Of a stretch of 64,000 nt of DNA, positions 45,663 through 56,051 are shown one piece after another. Position 1 is the first letter of the stretch; each line of letters opens with the position of its first letter. The position numbers and the translations under genes were made by a program. This DNA is from Arcuatula senhousia. Taxonomy: Eukaryota; Mollusca; Bivalvia; Mytilida; Mytilidae. The notes beneath the pieces were generated by a model, which saw nothing but the letters and a program-made list of their open reading frames with translations, did not search any database and was not told the DNA's origin. Location of the stretch: NCBI GenBank assembly GCA_963971305.1, contig OZ020306.1:52674686-52738685 (forward strand), given 5' to 3'.

Positions 45663-46991
45663 ATGAGCCTTACCGGAGACCAAATGGAAGATTTGACACG
45701 ACAGTTTTTGACGCTGGGAAACACCGAGACACCAGAGACGACAGAAACATCAACAATGCCCTGCCCATCCTCGGAACAACGACCTAACCCATCTTCAGAA
45801 CCATTAGACGAAGATGATCCTAAGATGTGGGGAAAAGCAGCACTGGACCAACTGAAGGCGTTACAGACATCAATAGCCGTACCCCTCTTCAGTATTGTAC
45901 AGACATTTGACGGAAACCCTACCAACTTCAAGCAATGGATCAAGAACATTGAGAGATACGCACAAATGGCAGCCCTAAGAGAAGAAGACATACCGAAGAT
46001 TGCCCACGTGACCTGTACTGGCCTGGTGGCAGATTTCATTCAAAGGTACCAGAATGAATTAAGAGATCTACGACAACCGCTTAGATGGCAAGATTTAAAG
46101 AAGCTCCTCAAGAAAAGGTTTGCAGAAATAACCGACTACCATCAAGCCATGGCAATGCTGAGAAGGATAAGACAGGGACCACACGAGAGTGTCCAAATGT
46201 TTGCAGAAAGATTCCTAAGCGTTGCTGACGAAGCCTACCCGATGGAAGACGGTCGTGACAAAAGTAAGCTGGACCTCATACAAAAACAGATGATAGATAG
46301 CTTCTGCGATGGCCTGTACTACGATTACCTCAGAATGAAGATCATGCGGGAAGACCCGAAGACCTTTGACGCGGCAGTGAACTGTGTTATGAAAGAACAA
46401 GATCTAAGGAAGCGATTCCGTGACCGAACTGAACCGGAGTTTCATAGGATTGACAACACAAACTGGGGTCCCTTTCCACAAAACAATCCGTTTCCAACAT
46501 GGCAGGAAAATAGACAGATTGAACCGATGGAGATAGGCCATATGAGGAACAACATTTGTTTCCGGTGCGGAAAATCAGGACATTGGGCTAAGGATTGTCC
46601 AAGTAAGAATTACAGAGTTTTCGCCGCAAATGACACTTATCGGGACCCAACTATACTGACAGAGGACGAGGAAGAAGAGGAACCAACTATGCAGCACAAA
46701 CCATCACCAGTAAGACCTTTTGTAAGGAAGAAGGAACCTTCAAGAAAACCTACAACGAAACAAAAACCACAGAGACCCATGCCGCAAAGAAAAGCACAAC
46801 AGTCAAGGTCAGTTCCTCCCACTGTCAATCAAGTACCAGATTGGATTAAAGGGGCAGAATGCTGGATATGCCATATGATTGGCCACCTAAGAAGAAACTG
46901 TCCAAATAGAGCCGTTCCTGACCGTAACCGAATAAGACTTTATCCAAGAGGAACCTACAAGACTACAAAACCAAACCAGCCGTTAAACTAA
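45663..46991 (+). CDS. gag: Gag-like polyprotein, intact frame
   Basis: The first ATG of the frame is at 45663, though the frame is open from 45570; it gives about 443 residues. Gag forms the particle core and packages RNA. It contains a capsid-like helical region (around FDGNPTNFKQWI and RFAEITDYHQAMAMLRR) and two CCHC zinc knuckles, CFRCGKSGHWAKDC (about residue 299) and CWICHMIGHLRRNC (about residue 400). The tail between and after them is basic and Pro-rich. The stop TAA at 46989-46991 is directly preceded by the slippery heptamer GTTAAAC. Confidence 0.9.
   Translation: MSLTGDQMEDLTRQFLTLGNTETPETTETSTMPCPSSEQRPNPSSEPLDEDDPKMWGKAALDQLKALQTSIAVPLFSIVQTFDGNPTNFKQWIKNIERYAQMAALREEDIPKIAHVTCTGLVADFIQRYQNELRDLRQPLRWQDLKKLLKKRFAEITDYHQAMAMLRRIRQGPHESVQMFAERFLSVADEAYPMEDGRDKSKLDLIQKQMIDSFCDGLYYDYLRMKIMREDPKTFDAAVNCVMKEQDLRKRFRDRTEPEFHRIDNTNWGPFPQNNPFPTWQENRQIEPMEIGHMRNNICFRCGKSGHWAKDCPSKNYRVFAANDTYRDPTILTEDEEEEEPTMQHKPSPVRPFVRKKEPSRKPTTKQKPQRPMPQRKAQQSRSVPPTVNQVPDWIKGAECWICHMIGHLRRNCPNRAVPDRNRIRLYPRGTYKTTKPNQPLN
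46982..46988 (+). promoter_or_regulatory. Candidate -1 ribosomal frameshift site (GTTAAAC)
   Basis: In the gag frame it reads G TTA AAC and is followed at once by the gag stop. The pol frame is -1 relative to gag and open across this point. GTTAAAC is a known slippery heptamer (used by an arterivirus). A downstream pseudoknot was not assessed. Confidence 0.65.
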
Positions 46992-47044
46992 GGACCTCTC
47001 TTCATAAGGAAGCCAATGGAGAGAGGAAACGACAAAAGAAGACA

Positions 47045-48541
47045 AATTTTCATGGGGGTAAATACAAAAACAACGACAAAGAAACAATTTTTCTAAATTT
47101 GGCTGGAAATCCAGGAACTTGCATCATTAAAATTGGAAAATCAAGATTTCGGACATTAATAGATACTGGAGCAGATGCGTCTCTAATTAGCAAGAAGATG
47201 TTTGACAGACTACCAATTAAACCAAAAATTGACAGGATTCGACCGAATTTACAGACAGCTAGTGGAGAAGCACTTTCAATAGTTGGACAAGCTACAATAT
47301 CATTTTCCATGAACGGACTACCATAACAACAAAAGTTTTTCATCACCGACGGACTGAACAGGAACTTCATACTAGGACGAGACTGGCTCAAGGAAAACGG
47401 AGTTCGACTTTACTTTGACCTAGGAATGCTGAGGATCGGAAAGACGTATGTGAGACTCGAAGAAGACATACACATTTCAACCATCCTACGACTGGACAAG
47501 AAAGTTGTACTCATACCACAGTCAGTTGCAATTTGCCGTGTTAAATTGAATAGGGGCTTCCAAGTGCCTGAAAATGGACTTATCCAAGTAAGAAACATTG
47601 ACAATGACTGCATTCAAGACGAACCAGGACTAGTGGTAGAAGAAATCATTAATTCCATCAACGACACAAGAAAATCAACGGTGCTGATTACCAACAACAC
47701 AAACCGATACTTTAATCTTAATAGAGGCTTTGTAGTGGGAAAAGGACGACAAATCGACTCCTTAGAAATTTCTTCAATTGAGACTAGCAGATCTGACCCA
47801 GATACGGAAGAAAACTTTCAAGACGTCAAAGTTCCAGAAGACCTAAAGTCACCAGTTGTGAAACTTCTCAAGAAAAACTCTAAATTATTTGCAAAGAAAG
47901 ACTCAGATTTAGGACAAACAGATACAGTCAAGATGAAGATCGACACTGGAGACAACCGACCAATTAAGAACAGACCATACAGAGTACCACTCAACAAAAG
48001 AAAAGTGATCGAACAGGCTATCCAGGAAATGTTAGAGGCCAAGGTCATAGAAAGATCAAAATCACCATGGTCATTTCCGTTAGTAGTTGTCAACAAGAAA
48101 GACGGTTCAAAAAGAATTTGCGTGGACTTCCGACGTCTTAACAGCATTGTGAAACCAATATCCTTTCCACTACCTTTGATTGACGACATCTTGGCACTTT
48201 TGGGAAAATCAACCTGTTTTAGCACTTTGGACTTGAAAAGCGGATATTGGCAAGTTAAACTAGAAGAAGACAGCAAGGAGAAGACAGCGTTCGCATGTCA
48301 CAAAGGACTATTTCAATTCAACGTCATGCCTTTTGGTTTGAACGGAGCACCAGAAGTATTCCAGGAACTCATGAACATAGTACTACAGGGATGTGAGGAC
48401 TTCGCCATAGCCTATTTAGACGACATATTGATCTTCTCAAGAAACCAGAAGGAACACCTTAAACATTTACAAACAGTATTCAACCGACTCAAAGAACACA
48501 AACTGAAATTGAAGCTCAAGAAATGTTCATTCTTTCAATAA
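47045..48541 (+). pseudogene. pol: pol part 1: protease and reverse transcriptase, broken
   Basis: The frame runs from the gag overlap. The aspartic protease has its DTGA active site at about 47162 and ILGRD near 47380. A TAA at 47324-47326 interrupts the protease in frame. The frame then continues into reverse transcriptase with DFRRLNS, the LDLKSGYWQV motif and the YLDD catalytic box near 48413. A second in-frame TAA at 48539-48541 ends it just after the palm. Directly downstream a few codons seem to be missing. PR processes the polyprotein and RT copies the RNA; this copy cannot make a full-length pol. Confidence 0.88.
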
Positions 48542-48578
48542 GAGACAGAGTACCTAGGTAAACCAGATCCAAAGAAGG

Positions 48579-50432
48579 TTGAAGCAATCAAGAAACTACC
48601 AGAACCCAAGACAGTTAGAGAAATCAGAGGATTCATACTACAGAAGATTTATTCCAAACTTTTCGAAGATAGCTGAGCCATTAATCAACCTCACCAAGAA
48701 GTATGCAAGATTCAAGTGGTCTAAGGAATGCCAAAAAGCCTTCGACTTCCTTAAAGAAAGTTTATCGGTGGTACCGTTATTAGCCTATCCAGACATCAAC
48801 AAACCATATGTACTGTACACAGATGCTAGCAATTCATCAATTGGAGCATGCCTGACCCAACAGACAGACGAAGGAGAAGAAAAGCCAATCTACTTTCTGT
48901 CGCACAAGCTAAGTCCATCTCAACAGAAGTGGTCAACCATAGAGAAAGAAGGTTTCGCCATCTACTACAGCTTACAGAAGTTGGACCATGACTTGCACAA
49001 TGCAGAATTTGTCATACGAACAGACCATAAGCCGCTCAAGTACATATTGGATTCACCTATGCAGAACAAGAACATACAGCAATGGGCTCTCAGCATTACT
49101 GGTTACAACTGCAAGATAGAATACATTAAAGGCAAGGAAAACCATTGTGCAGATTTACTTTCGAGAATACCATCTCCAGACAACATTCCAGACACAGAAC
49201 TAGATGTAGATGAACCAGACATAGATGACCGCGCTCTGGAGGTTAGTGTCATCAATTCAAACAAGATACAACCACGAAACTACGTCAAATGTCAAGTGGA
49301 TACGCACGCCGATCCGAAGAAATACCAGTTTGACCTTCCTGATGACCTCAACGTATTGAAAGAACAGGAAAAAGACGAGACCATCCAGACGATCAAGAAA
49401 AAGATCCAGACTGGTAAAGCTTCAAGAACAGAAGACACTCACTACTTTATAAGCCAGGACGATAAACTTCTTTACTACCTGTCACACCAAGATTCTGAAG
49501 ATCCCAGACTTAGACTTTACATTCCAGCACAACTAGAGGATACAGTTTTGAAACAATACCATGACGAACTCGGACATATGGGACTAGACAAGACCTATGA
49601 CGCCATGAGACTCAAATATTTCTTTCCAAACATGTACAAGAAGACTAACGAATACTTGGAGAAGTGCGTCACCTGTCAAGAGAGAAAAGCAAGAAAAGCC
49701 AGACCACCCACACAAGAGACGGACCTACCACCTTATCCATTCGCCAAGATTGCATTAGACCTTTCGGGACCATATCCAACGACATTGTCCGGAAACAAAT
49801 ACATCGTTTCGTTTATTGACATCTATTCAGGCTGGCCAGAAGCTTTTGCAGTACCAGATAAATCAGCAAACAACATAGCTCATCTTCTTATTGAAGAAAT
49901 CTTCCCGAGGTATGGAGCATCTTTAGAACTCGTATCAGACAACGGAACGGAGAACATCAACAGAAAAGTAGAGGAAACCCTACAAGAGCTCAACATCCAT
50001 CATGTGAAGACATCCTTCTACAATCCACAAGCCAATGGTAAGGTAGAGAGATTTCACAGAACTCTTCATGACGTTATGGCTAAGAAGATAGAAGAAGACG
50101 TCAGCACTTGGGACCTTTACTTAAACCAAACCTTAGCAGCTATACGGTTCCATATGAATGAGTCATCCAAGTTCTCGCCATTCTACCTACTGTACAACAG
50201 GGATGTGGTGTTACCATTGGATACCATACTGAAACCAAGGAAAAGATACATGGGAGAAGACCAACATAAAATTGCGTTACAGGAACAACACAAGGCTTTC
50301 CTTTTGGTACATCGTCACTTGAAGGAAGCAAAGAAAAGACAAAAAGAGAACGCAGACAAAATGCAAAAGAAGAGACTTTCGACGTTGGTGACCCGGTATA
50401 TCTCCGAAACCACCGAAGAACCAATAAGCTAG
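48579..50432 (+). pseudogene. pol: pol part 2: RNase H and integrase, frame-shifted
   Basis: Coding sense resumes in another frame after a frameshift at about 48635. The RNase H domain has its first Asp in LYTDAS (residue 82) and TDHKPL. The integrase has an H2C2 zinc module (H-x4-H...C-x2-C) and the DDE triad: Asp at 49758-49760, Asp at 49938-49940 and Glu at 50046-50048, with exactly 35 residues between the last two. A further frameshift near 50370-50385 moves the integrase C-terminus to another frame. All catalytic residues are present, but the frame is broken at both ends. Confidence 0.9.
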
Positions 50433-50461
50433 AGAAGAAATGGACTCCATATTACAGAGTT

Positions 50462-51010
50462 TTGAAGAAGACAGGACCGCTGAGTTACGTTCTGAAGAAT
50501 CAATTGAATGGTACTACAACAAAGGCGCATGCCAGACATATGAGACTTGCAAAGATCGATGAATGGCAGATTCCAACGGATGGCACTGGAAGAATACTTC
50601 GAAAATCTACGTATGTCGTACCACCAGAGGTTTCCGATGAATCAGAAGCTGATAGTGCAGAGGAGAACGAAAACAACGTAGCAATAAGGCACAGACAGCA
50701 AGAAAGACAGGAATCTTCAGATGAGGAGGAAGACGTTCCGCTCTTAGAACTACGAAAGAGACTCCAAGCTAGGAAGAAATGGACAGAGCAACAACAAAAT
50801 GACTCAGACGAAGACGACATACCACTTTCGGAACTAAAGACGACACTAACGACAGACAGAACGATGAATGACAACAGACTCAGTGGACTACAGCAAGACG
50901 AACCAATGGAAGTGGACTTTCTTAAGGCGATGAAGGGAACAGATGGAGAAATGACAAAACAAGATATTTTGAAAAGATTACTACTGCATACAGTTCAAAC
51001 TTTGGCATAA
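50462..51010 (+). pseudogene. pol: pol part 3: integrase C-terminus with acidic tail
   Basis: This continues the integrase in the shifted frame. A short conserved-looking start (GPLSYVLKN) is followed by a low-complexity Glu/Asp/Ser/Gln tail (ESEADSAEENENN, SSDEEEDVPLLEL). No chromodomain is recognised. It ends with TAA at 51008-51010, just before the next acceptor-like site. Confidence 0.75.
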
Positions 51011-51016
51011 CGGAAT

Positions 51017-51033
51017 GTATATTACTTTTTCAG
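51017..51033 (+). promoter_or_regulatory. Candidate splice acceptor before accessory ORF 1
   Basis: GTATATTACTTTTTCAG has a good pyrimidine tract and AG. The next ATG is 21 bases on. Confidence 0.5.
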
Positions 51034-51053
51034 GATTTAAAGGAGTTCGTTTG

Positions 51054-51551
51054 ATGACTAAAATCTTGAAAATGTCTAAAAGTAACAAATTCATTAAGAT
51101 TGATCTTACTACCGACAACCCAGAAACGACGACTGACGACGACTGCATACTAGTTGGCGGACCATACCCACCGGTACAAGGACCACACCTACCTGGCGTA
51201 TTAAGGGGACCAGATGTACCCATTCATGAAGATTTCCAAGGATTACCGGAACTGGTGAAAAACGAAATCAAGAAGCATCACAGAATTGCCGAGACGCAAG
51301 GATACGATAGGAAGACCTTGATGAATAGTATCACTGGCTACGAAAGCATCAGGACTGATTTGGCAGCCGCTTTTAGAGACATGGATATTGAGTTGGATCA
51401 CCCGATTCCAGAGTATCTGACACCTAGCTTTGTACGCAATGTAGACAATATGACACTGGCTTTAGAACATTTACGTAAAGCGATGAAATATATAAGAACA
51501 AGACCAACAGGCCAAAACGACATTACATTTAGTCTCGACTTCAGCATTTGA
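51054..51551 (+). CDS. Accessory ORF 1, unknown function
   Basis: The frame is open from 51015, but the acceptor-like site at 51033 would make the ATG at 51054 the first in a spliced RNA (165 residues). The product is acidic early (TTDNPETTTDDDCI), then Pro-rich (GGPYPPVQGPHLPG) and then predicted helical. No signal peptide or known domain was recognised. It lies between pol and env, where extra genes of complex retroelements sit. Confidence 0.6.
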   Translation: MTKILKMSKSNKFIKIDLTTDNPETTTDDDCILVGGPYPPVQGPHLPGVLRGPDVPIHEDFQGLPELVKNEIKKHHRIAETQGYDRKTLMNSITGYESIRTDLAAAFRDMDIELDHPIPEYLTPSFVRNVDNMTLALEHLRKAMKYIRTRPTGQNDITFSLDFSI

Positions 51552-51558
51552 ATACAGG

Positions 51559-51573
51559 AACCTTATATTTCAG
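51559..51573 (+). promoter_or_regulatory. Candidate splice acceptor before accessory ORF 2
   Basis: AACCTTATATTTCAG lies directly against the ATG at 51574. Confidence 0.55.
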
Positions 51574-52236
51574 ATGGCAACCTCAACGATAAACCCTTTC
51601 AACAAAATTATTAGACGACGAAACCTGAATGACAGTTATTTTGCTGGAACCATTCCTTTTCAAAAATATAAATCATTTCACGACTGCAACAAAATGGACC
51701 TTTGGAGAAAGATACTTCACCATTTCGACACAGAACGACACAAATATCCGTGGAACAGAGAAATTCAAGAATTCTATTTTTGGCTAGTAGGGAACGAGAC
51801 AGAAGTAATGGATCTTTTAAGACAACAGTTCGCCAGACCGTATCCTGTAGTTCAACCAAACCCCAACACAGCTTTAGACGACATATGTAACAACATACAT
51901 GGACTTCCATATCCAGCTCAGATGGCCATAAAGGAACACCTTGTAAAGGAAAAGATCAAAGAAAAGGAACCAATTGTAAGACAGATACAAGCCATACAGG
52001 AGAAGTTCAAGAGACAGAAGATTCCGTTTCTGCCTTCTAAATTAATCATAGTAAACCCGAAGCCGTTCTACATCAAAGAGTACCCGAACCTTGTAATGGA
52101 TCCGAAGCTCCGCATATCTATAAAATGTCTCACGAAATTAATGTCAAAAGTCTCATCAAAATGGAGGACAGGACAACATTGGTATTTTGGAAGTAACTCA
52201 CCATTTGACAAGACCCATAAAGTGACAAACCAGTAA
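51574..52236 (+). CDS. Accessory ORF 2, unknown function
   Basis: 220 residues, with the ATG directly after TTATATTTCAG. It is basic and rich in aromatic residues (RRRNLNDSYFAG, WYFGS). There is no signal peptide, zinc knuckle or other recognised motif. It is intact although pol is broken, which argues for recent selection or a trans-mobilised copy. Confidence 0.65.
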   Translation: MATSTINPFNKIIRRRNLNDSYFAGTIPFQKYKSFHDCNKMDLWRKILHHFDTERHKYPWNREIQEFYFWLVGNETEVMDLLRQQFARPYPVVQPNPNTALDDICNNIHGLPYPAQMAIKEHLVKEKIKEKEPIVRQIQAIQEKFKRQKIPFLPSKLIIVNPKPFYIKEYPNLVMDPKLRISIKCLTKLMSKVSSKWRTGQHWYFGSNSPFDKTHKVTNQ

Positions 52237-52256
52237 GACATCGACCAATTTGACAA

Positions 52257-52269
52257 TTTTATATTACAG
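52257..52269 (+). promoter_or_regulatory. Candidate splice acceptor before env
   Basis: TTTTATATTACAG lies directly against the env ATG at 52270. It shares TATATT..CAG with the two other sites. Confidence 0.55.
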
Positions 52270-54642
52270 ATGACGGACATTCGACTTGACAGACTTTGGT
52301 TACTACTTTTGTTTGCTGCAATCATACATGCCGATGATGAAACCATTGTATTCGAAAATGTGATATTTGAAAAGGTCAACGAAATAGCGACAACAAGATC
52401 AAAATGGCTCGTAGCATTCGTAATTGATCTCAACCCATACCAAGAACTTTTGAGCAGACTCAACGAAACTATTACTGCAGGAAGGGAGTTTTTGTCGGAC
52501 CAATACCTAACCGTAGTGAGCCCTTTAGGAACATTGTCCGGTACAAAGAGACGATTGAAACAGGAATCCTACAGAAGAACCATGTACCTATTGAATACAA
52601 CTTACAACGAACTGAAGAATTTGCAACATTCCAACCAATACCTTGAAATGCAACTCGGACAAATTCGCACGATGCATGCCAACAATAGAAGTAGAAGTCG
52701 ACGCTCTCTCATACCAATCGTAGGAAAAGCTTTACATTTACTGTTTGGAACGCTTACTGACGGAGATTTAGAGGCCGTCAATTCAAACATAAGGAAACTT
52801 TACTCGAACCAGAGAACCCTACAACACGTAGTCAACGACAGCCTTACAGTTATAAAGACAGTACAAGGACAGGTTGCTACCAACCGAAGGACTTTAAACC
52901 TCGCACTGGATTCATTGGCTAAACTCACAAATGACACGAAGGAATTAGCAGTGACTGTAGAAGACCTTGAGGATCATGTAGATATGTACACAAGACTGGA
53001 CCGTACCATTGGAGAAGCTAGGGAAATACTCGAAGTAGCCAGAGACTATTTACAGAACTTAAAACTTCAACTCAACATGCTATCTTTGGGACATTTAGCA
53101 CCATCAGTCATTTCGCCAACCGACTTAAGAGATATACTTATTGGAATTGAAAGTCATCTTAATCCTAAGTTCAAACTACCATTTGACCCACAAGAAGATA
53201 TTTGGACCTTCTACAAGACCTTGACCTGCACAACTGTAATCTTAGACAACCGAATGATTGTGGTAATAGCCATACCATTAATTGACAGCATTGGAAGTTT
53301 TGACGTCTACAGAGTTCACAATTTACCCATGCCTAGAAAAAGTGGAAACAAGACGGACATTATTGGATCATATCAACTGGAAGCTGAAGATATTGCTGTA
53401 AACAAAAGACGTACAGAATTTGCATTGTTATCGACGGAAGAAGCAAGCAGCTGCAGCGACCATTTGAAGACGTATTGTGGATTTCGCAGTCCCGTATACC
53501 CAGTTCTATCTTCTACAATGTGCCTGATTCAACTTTTCAGCAAGGACCCGGATGGAACCAGACAGTATTGTAGGATAATGCTCACACCCAACTTCATTAC
53601 ATCGAATGCAAGATACCTTAAAGACGGACATTGGCTGGTGACCTCGAGAGAACCAATTACATTCAGCGTATCATGTGAAACTAAGACGACGAAGACAGAG
53701 ACGATACGAACGTTGGTACCCATGGACATTGTTAAACTGAACTTGACTTGTACAGCTCACAGCCCATTGATGACGTTACTACCTTACTTCCACAAGGAGA
53801 GTAAACACAACTTGACTGACTCGTTCAATATGTTGTTAAGACAGTACAAATTTGGTATCATAACTCTTTGGAGAACTTTTGATTCAAGGATTCCAAATTT
53901 TGATGAGATTCGTCTTCCAAAAAGATTAAGAGATATCTCAGAAATTTCAATTGATAGGTTAAGACTAGAGTTAGATGAAATTGATCCCATTGACGAATCT
54001 CCGCCTGCAACACCCAATTATTGGATGTGGATTTCATGTTCAATAATTGTTTTGGCTATCGTTTTACTATTTCGGCGCAGGCTTCTAAATTTCATTAGAA
54101 AAATCATAAAATTATTGTCAGTCAAACGGAACAACGATAAACTGGTACAACGACAACCAACCAGGAGAAGGATGACTAGTGGGAACCCTCAATCTCAGAC
54201 ACCAGATGAACTTACTAACAGAGACACGGTGATATACAGACCCAGCCCACAGTTATCAAGGACCTACCTTCGGGAGAAGTATGGACTGGTGCCATTGGAA
54301 GAAACATGGCAGAGTTTCTTGGAGACCAGAATGGACAAGGGACCGTCCGTATCACATGGCGCCGGCAGCCGTAAGTCCTGGCCATGTGATGAACCAGCCA
54401 TCAGTTTCCTGGAGGAGAAGCACGACAACGATGATTCCGCATTGGGCCAACGACAGGTGATGTCAGTACGATATACTGTGCACGACGCTTCCGTGCCGAC
54501 TGATGCTTCGACAGTGCCATCACCACCGACAACTCGAAAGTTCGACAGCAAACCCCCTGACCAGACTAGGAAAGCGGCTTCCATATATCCTAGCATGGTG
54601 CAGGAGGTGAAGGGATCAACCAGCCAACCCAAGACCAAGTGA
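52270..54642 (+). CDS. env: Env-like fusion glycoprotein (errantivirus/baculovirus F type), intact frame
   Basis: 790 residues. A hydrophobic signal (residues 9-20) is followed by an ectodomain with several N-x-S/T sites. A furin-type RSRR site (142-145) is followed by a Gly/Leu-rich fusion-peptide-like segment and a heptad-rich coiled coil. After a Cys-containing region there is one transmembrane helix (about 584-604, WMWISCSIIVLAIVLLF) and a long tail of about 185 residues. This layout matches the class of viral fusion proteins found in errantiviruses and as baculovirus F. It would act at the cell surface or particle envelope. No break was seen in this frame. Confidence 0.85.
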   Translation: MTDIRLDRLWLLLLFAAIIHADDETIVFENVIFEKVNEIATTRSKWLVAFVIDLNPYQELLSRLNETITAGREFLSDQYLTVVSPLGTLSGTKRRLKQESYRRTMYLLNTTYNELKNLQHSNQYLEMQLGQIRTMHANNRSRSRRSLIPIVGKALHLLFGTLTDGDLEAVNSNIRKLYSNQRTLQHVVNDSLTVIKTVQGQVATNRRTLNLALDSLAKLTNDTKELAVTVEDLEDHVDMYTRLDRTIGEAREILEVARDYLQNLKLQLNMLSLGHLAPSVISPTDLRDILIGIESHLNPKFKLPFDPQEDIWTFYKTLTCTTVILDNRMIVVIAIPLIDSIGSFDVYRVHNLPMPRKSGNKTDIIGSYQLEAEDIAVNKRRTEFALLSTEEASSCSDHLKTYCGFRSPVYPVLSSTMCLIQLFSKDPDGTRQYCRIMLTPNFITSNARYLKDGHWLVTSREPITFSVSCETKTTKTETIRTLVPMDIVKLNLTCTAHSPLMTLLPYFHKESKHNLTDSFNMLLRQYKFGIITLWRTFDSRIPNFDEIRLPKRLRDISEISIDRLRLELDEIDPIDESPPATPNYWMWISCSIIVLAIVLLFRRRLLNFIRKIIKLLSVKRNNDKLVQRQPTRRRMTSGNPQSQTPDELTNRDTVIYRPSPQLSRTYLREKYGLVPLEETWQSFLETRMDKGPSVSHGAGSRKSWPCDEPAISFLEEKHDNDDSALGQRQVMSVRYTVHDASVPTDASTVPSPPTTRKFDSKPPDQTRKAASIYPSMVQEVKGSTSQPKTK

Positions 54643-55289
54643 CGCTCGACAGAACAAGATGTACGCAATTATTAAAGACGCTTTGTATATAACTGCACAC
54701 ACGCTTACTTATACCCAGCACCGGAGTGAATGAGAAGACTACCCGAAGATGAATATTGTATCCTGTCGACCATAATATACAGAACTTGATGATCGTCTAA
54801 GGATCCCGTATAATGGACAGTACTGCCTTGTACTGATGAATCCGAAGACTTCCGCTTTGATGCAACAAAGCTACTTGGACAATATCTAAGGAAAATGCTG
54901 AGGGGGCTATGAAGATATTGGACATACATTTACTGTGTATTGACTTGTGTATCCTGGCCGACAGAAGGTGAAGATGTGACATTAACATTTGATTGTGTGA
55001 TTCATATTGGACTATTTTCTATGCTGTGACCAGACATTCCGTAACCCAGAAGAAACCAATTTCGGACAATAACATTCAAGTGATTCTTGTGGACTTAATA
55101 ATGACTTGTATCTGTGACATTAATATTGTGGATTTATGTTTATAATTATTCTGATAATTATTGTATGTTTATAATTTGTGTACATTGTAAAATGTTTATC
55201 CTGGCACAAGTAAACTTAAATTTCATTTTTGTTTTTAGCAGTTAAATTTCATTTTAATAGTTTTTGTTATAGATTAAAATCCAAGTCAT

Positions 55290-55740
55290 AGTTGTAATCC
55301 TAGACATAGTAGTTTTTAATTACTTTAAATTTTAATGAAGAAACATTTATCCTGGTCAAATTTTTAAGTTTAAAAATTGTTAATTTTTTGAATATTTTAT
55401 ATTGATGCTCAGACATAAGTGTAATCTATTTTAGTAATGTATTTTAGCAATCTATTTTTGTGCCACATGAACATAATCCTGGTAAAGCGATTTAATATCC
55501 TGGTATATTATTTTGTTAAAATCCTGGTCACTGTGATTAAGTCATATTGTTTGAATGTTTATTTTTGTAAATAACTATAATCCTAGTCATTTTGAACTTT
55601 GTTATGTTAATTGTATATAACATCCTGGTCACTTGAATCTAGTCGCAATGTTTGTAAATATTTAATTGTAAATTAATCCTGGTCACAATTCGATTGTTAA
55701 TTGAATATATTTTATTAATCATGAAATCCTGGTCAGCGTA
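55290..55740 (+). repeat. ATCCTGGTCA repeats, complementary to the primer-binding site
   Basis: Exact copies are at 55349, 55521, 55622, 55676 and 55726. Near copies are around 55294, 55476, 55497 and 55580, with partial ones near 54951 and 55198. The 10-mer is the reverse complement of TGACCAGGAT at 45514-45523, inside the primer-binding site. Three copies extend to ATCCTGGTCAC. Around 55450 AATCTATTTTTGTGCCAC also resembles the leader AATCTATTTTGGTGCCGT. Confidence 0.8.
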
Positions 55741-56035
55741 AGTTGGTCATTTTATACCTTGAACCTCAGAGGGTGGCTTGCATCCGGTCTGTTTCCGATG
55801 ACGGGTAAGATCTTCCAGAAAGGGGGACAACCTAGGACAGGGGCAGCGGGCAGCCACTTCAAAGATCAGAAGATACTCTCTGAGATACGACAAAAGGAAT
55901 GTCGCATAAACACAACGCAAACGTATAGCCAAAGCGCATACGCACGGACCAAAGGAAATGGAAGATGAAGATGTTGAGAAATATATTGGTCGTCAATGCT
56001 TAGAGAAATGAAATAATTGTAGCCACAAAGATTTC

Positions 56036-56050
56036 AAGGGAAAAGGACGA
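56036..56050 (+). promoter_or_regulatory. Polypurine tract
   Basis: AAGGGAAAAGGACGA ends one base before the 3' LTR and would prime plus-strand synthesis. One C interrupts the purine run. Confidence 0.6.
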
Positions 56051-56051
56051 T

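Larger units (their letters stand above)
54643..56051 (+). other. Non-coding region between env and 3' LTR
   Basis: 1.4 kb with no supported ORF. Its middle holds the ATCCTGGTCA repeat family (listed separately). Confidence 0.7.

Noticed and set aside
45554..46039. 161-codon frame antisense to gag
   Set aside because: Shadow of the gag coding strand; no independent signals.
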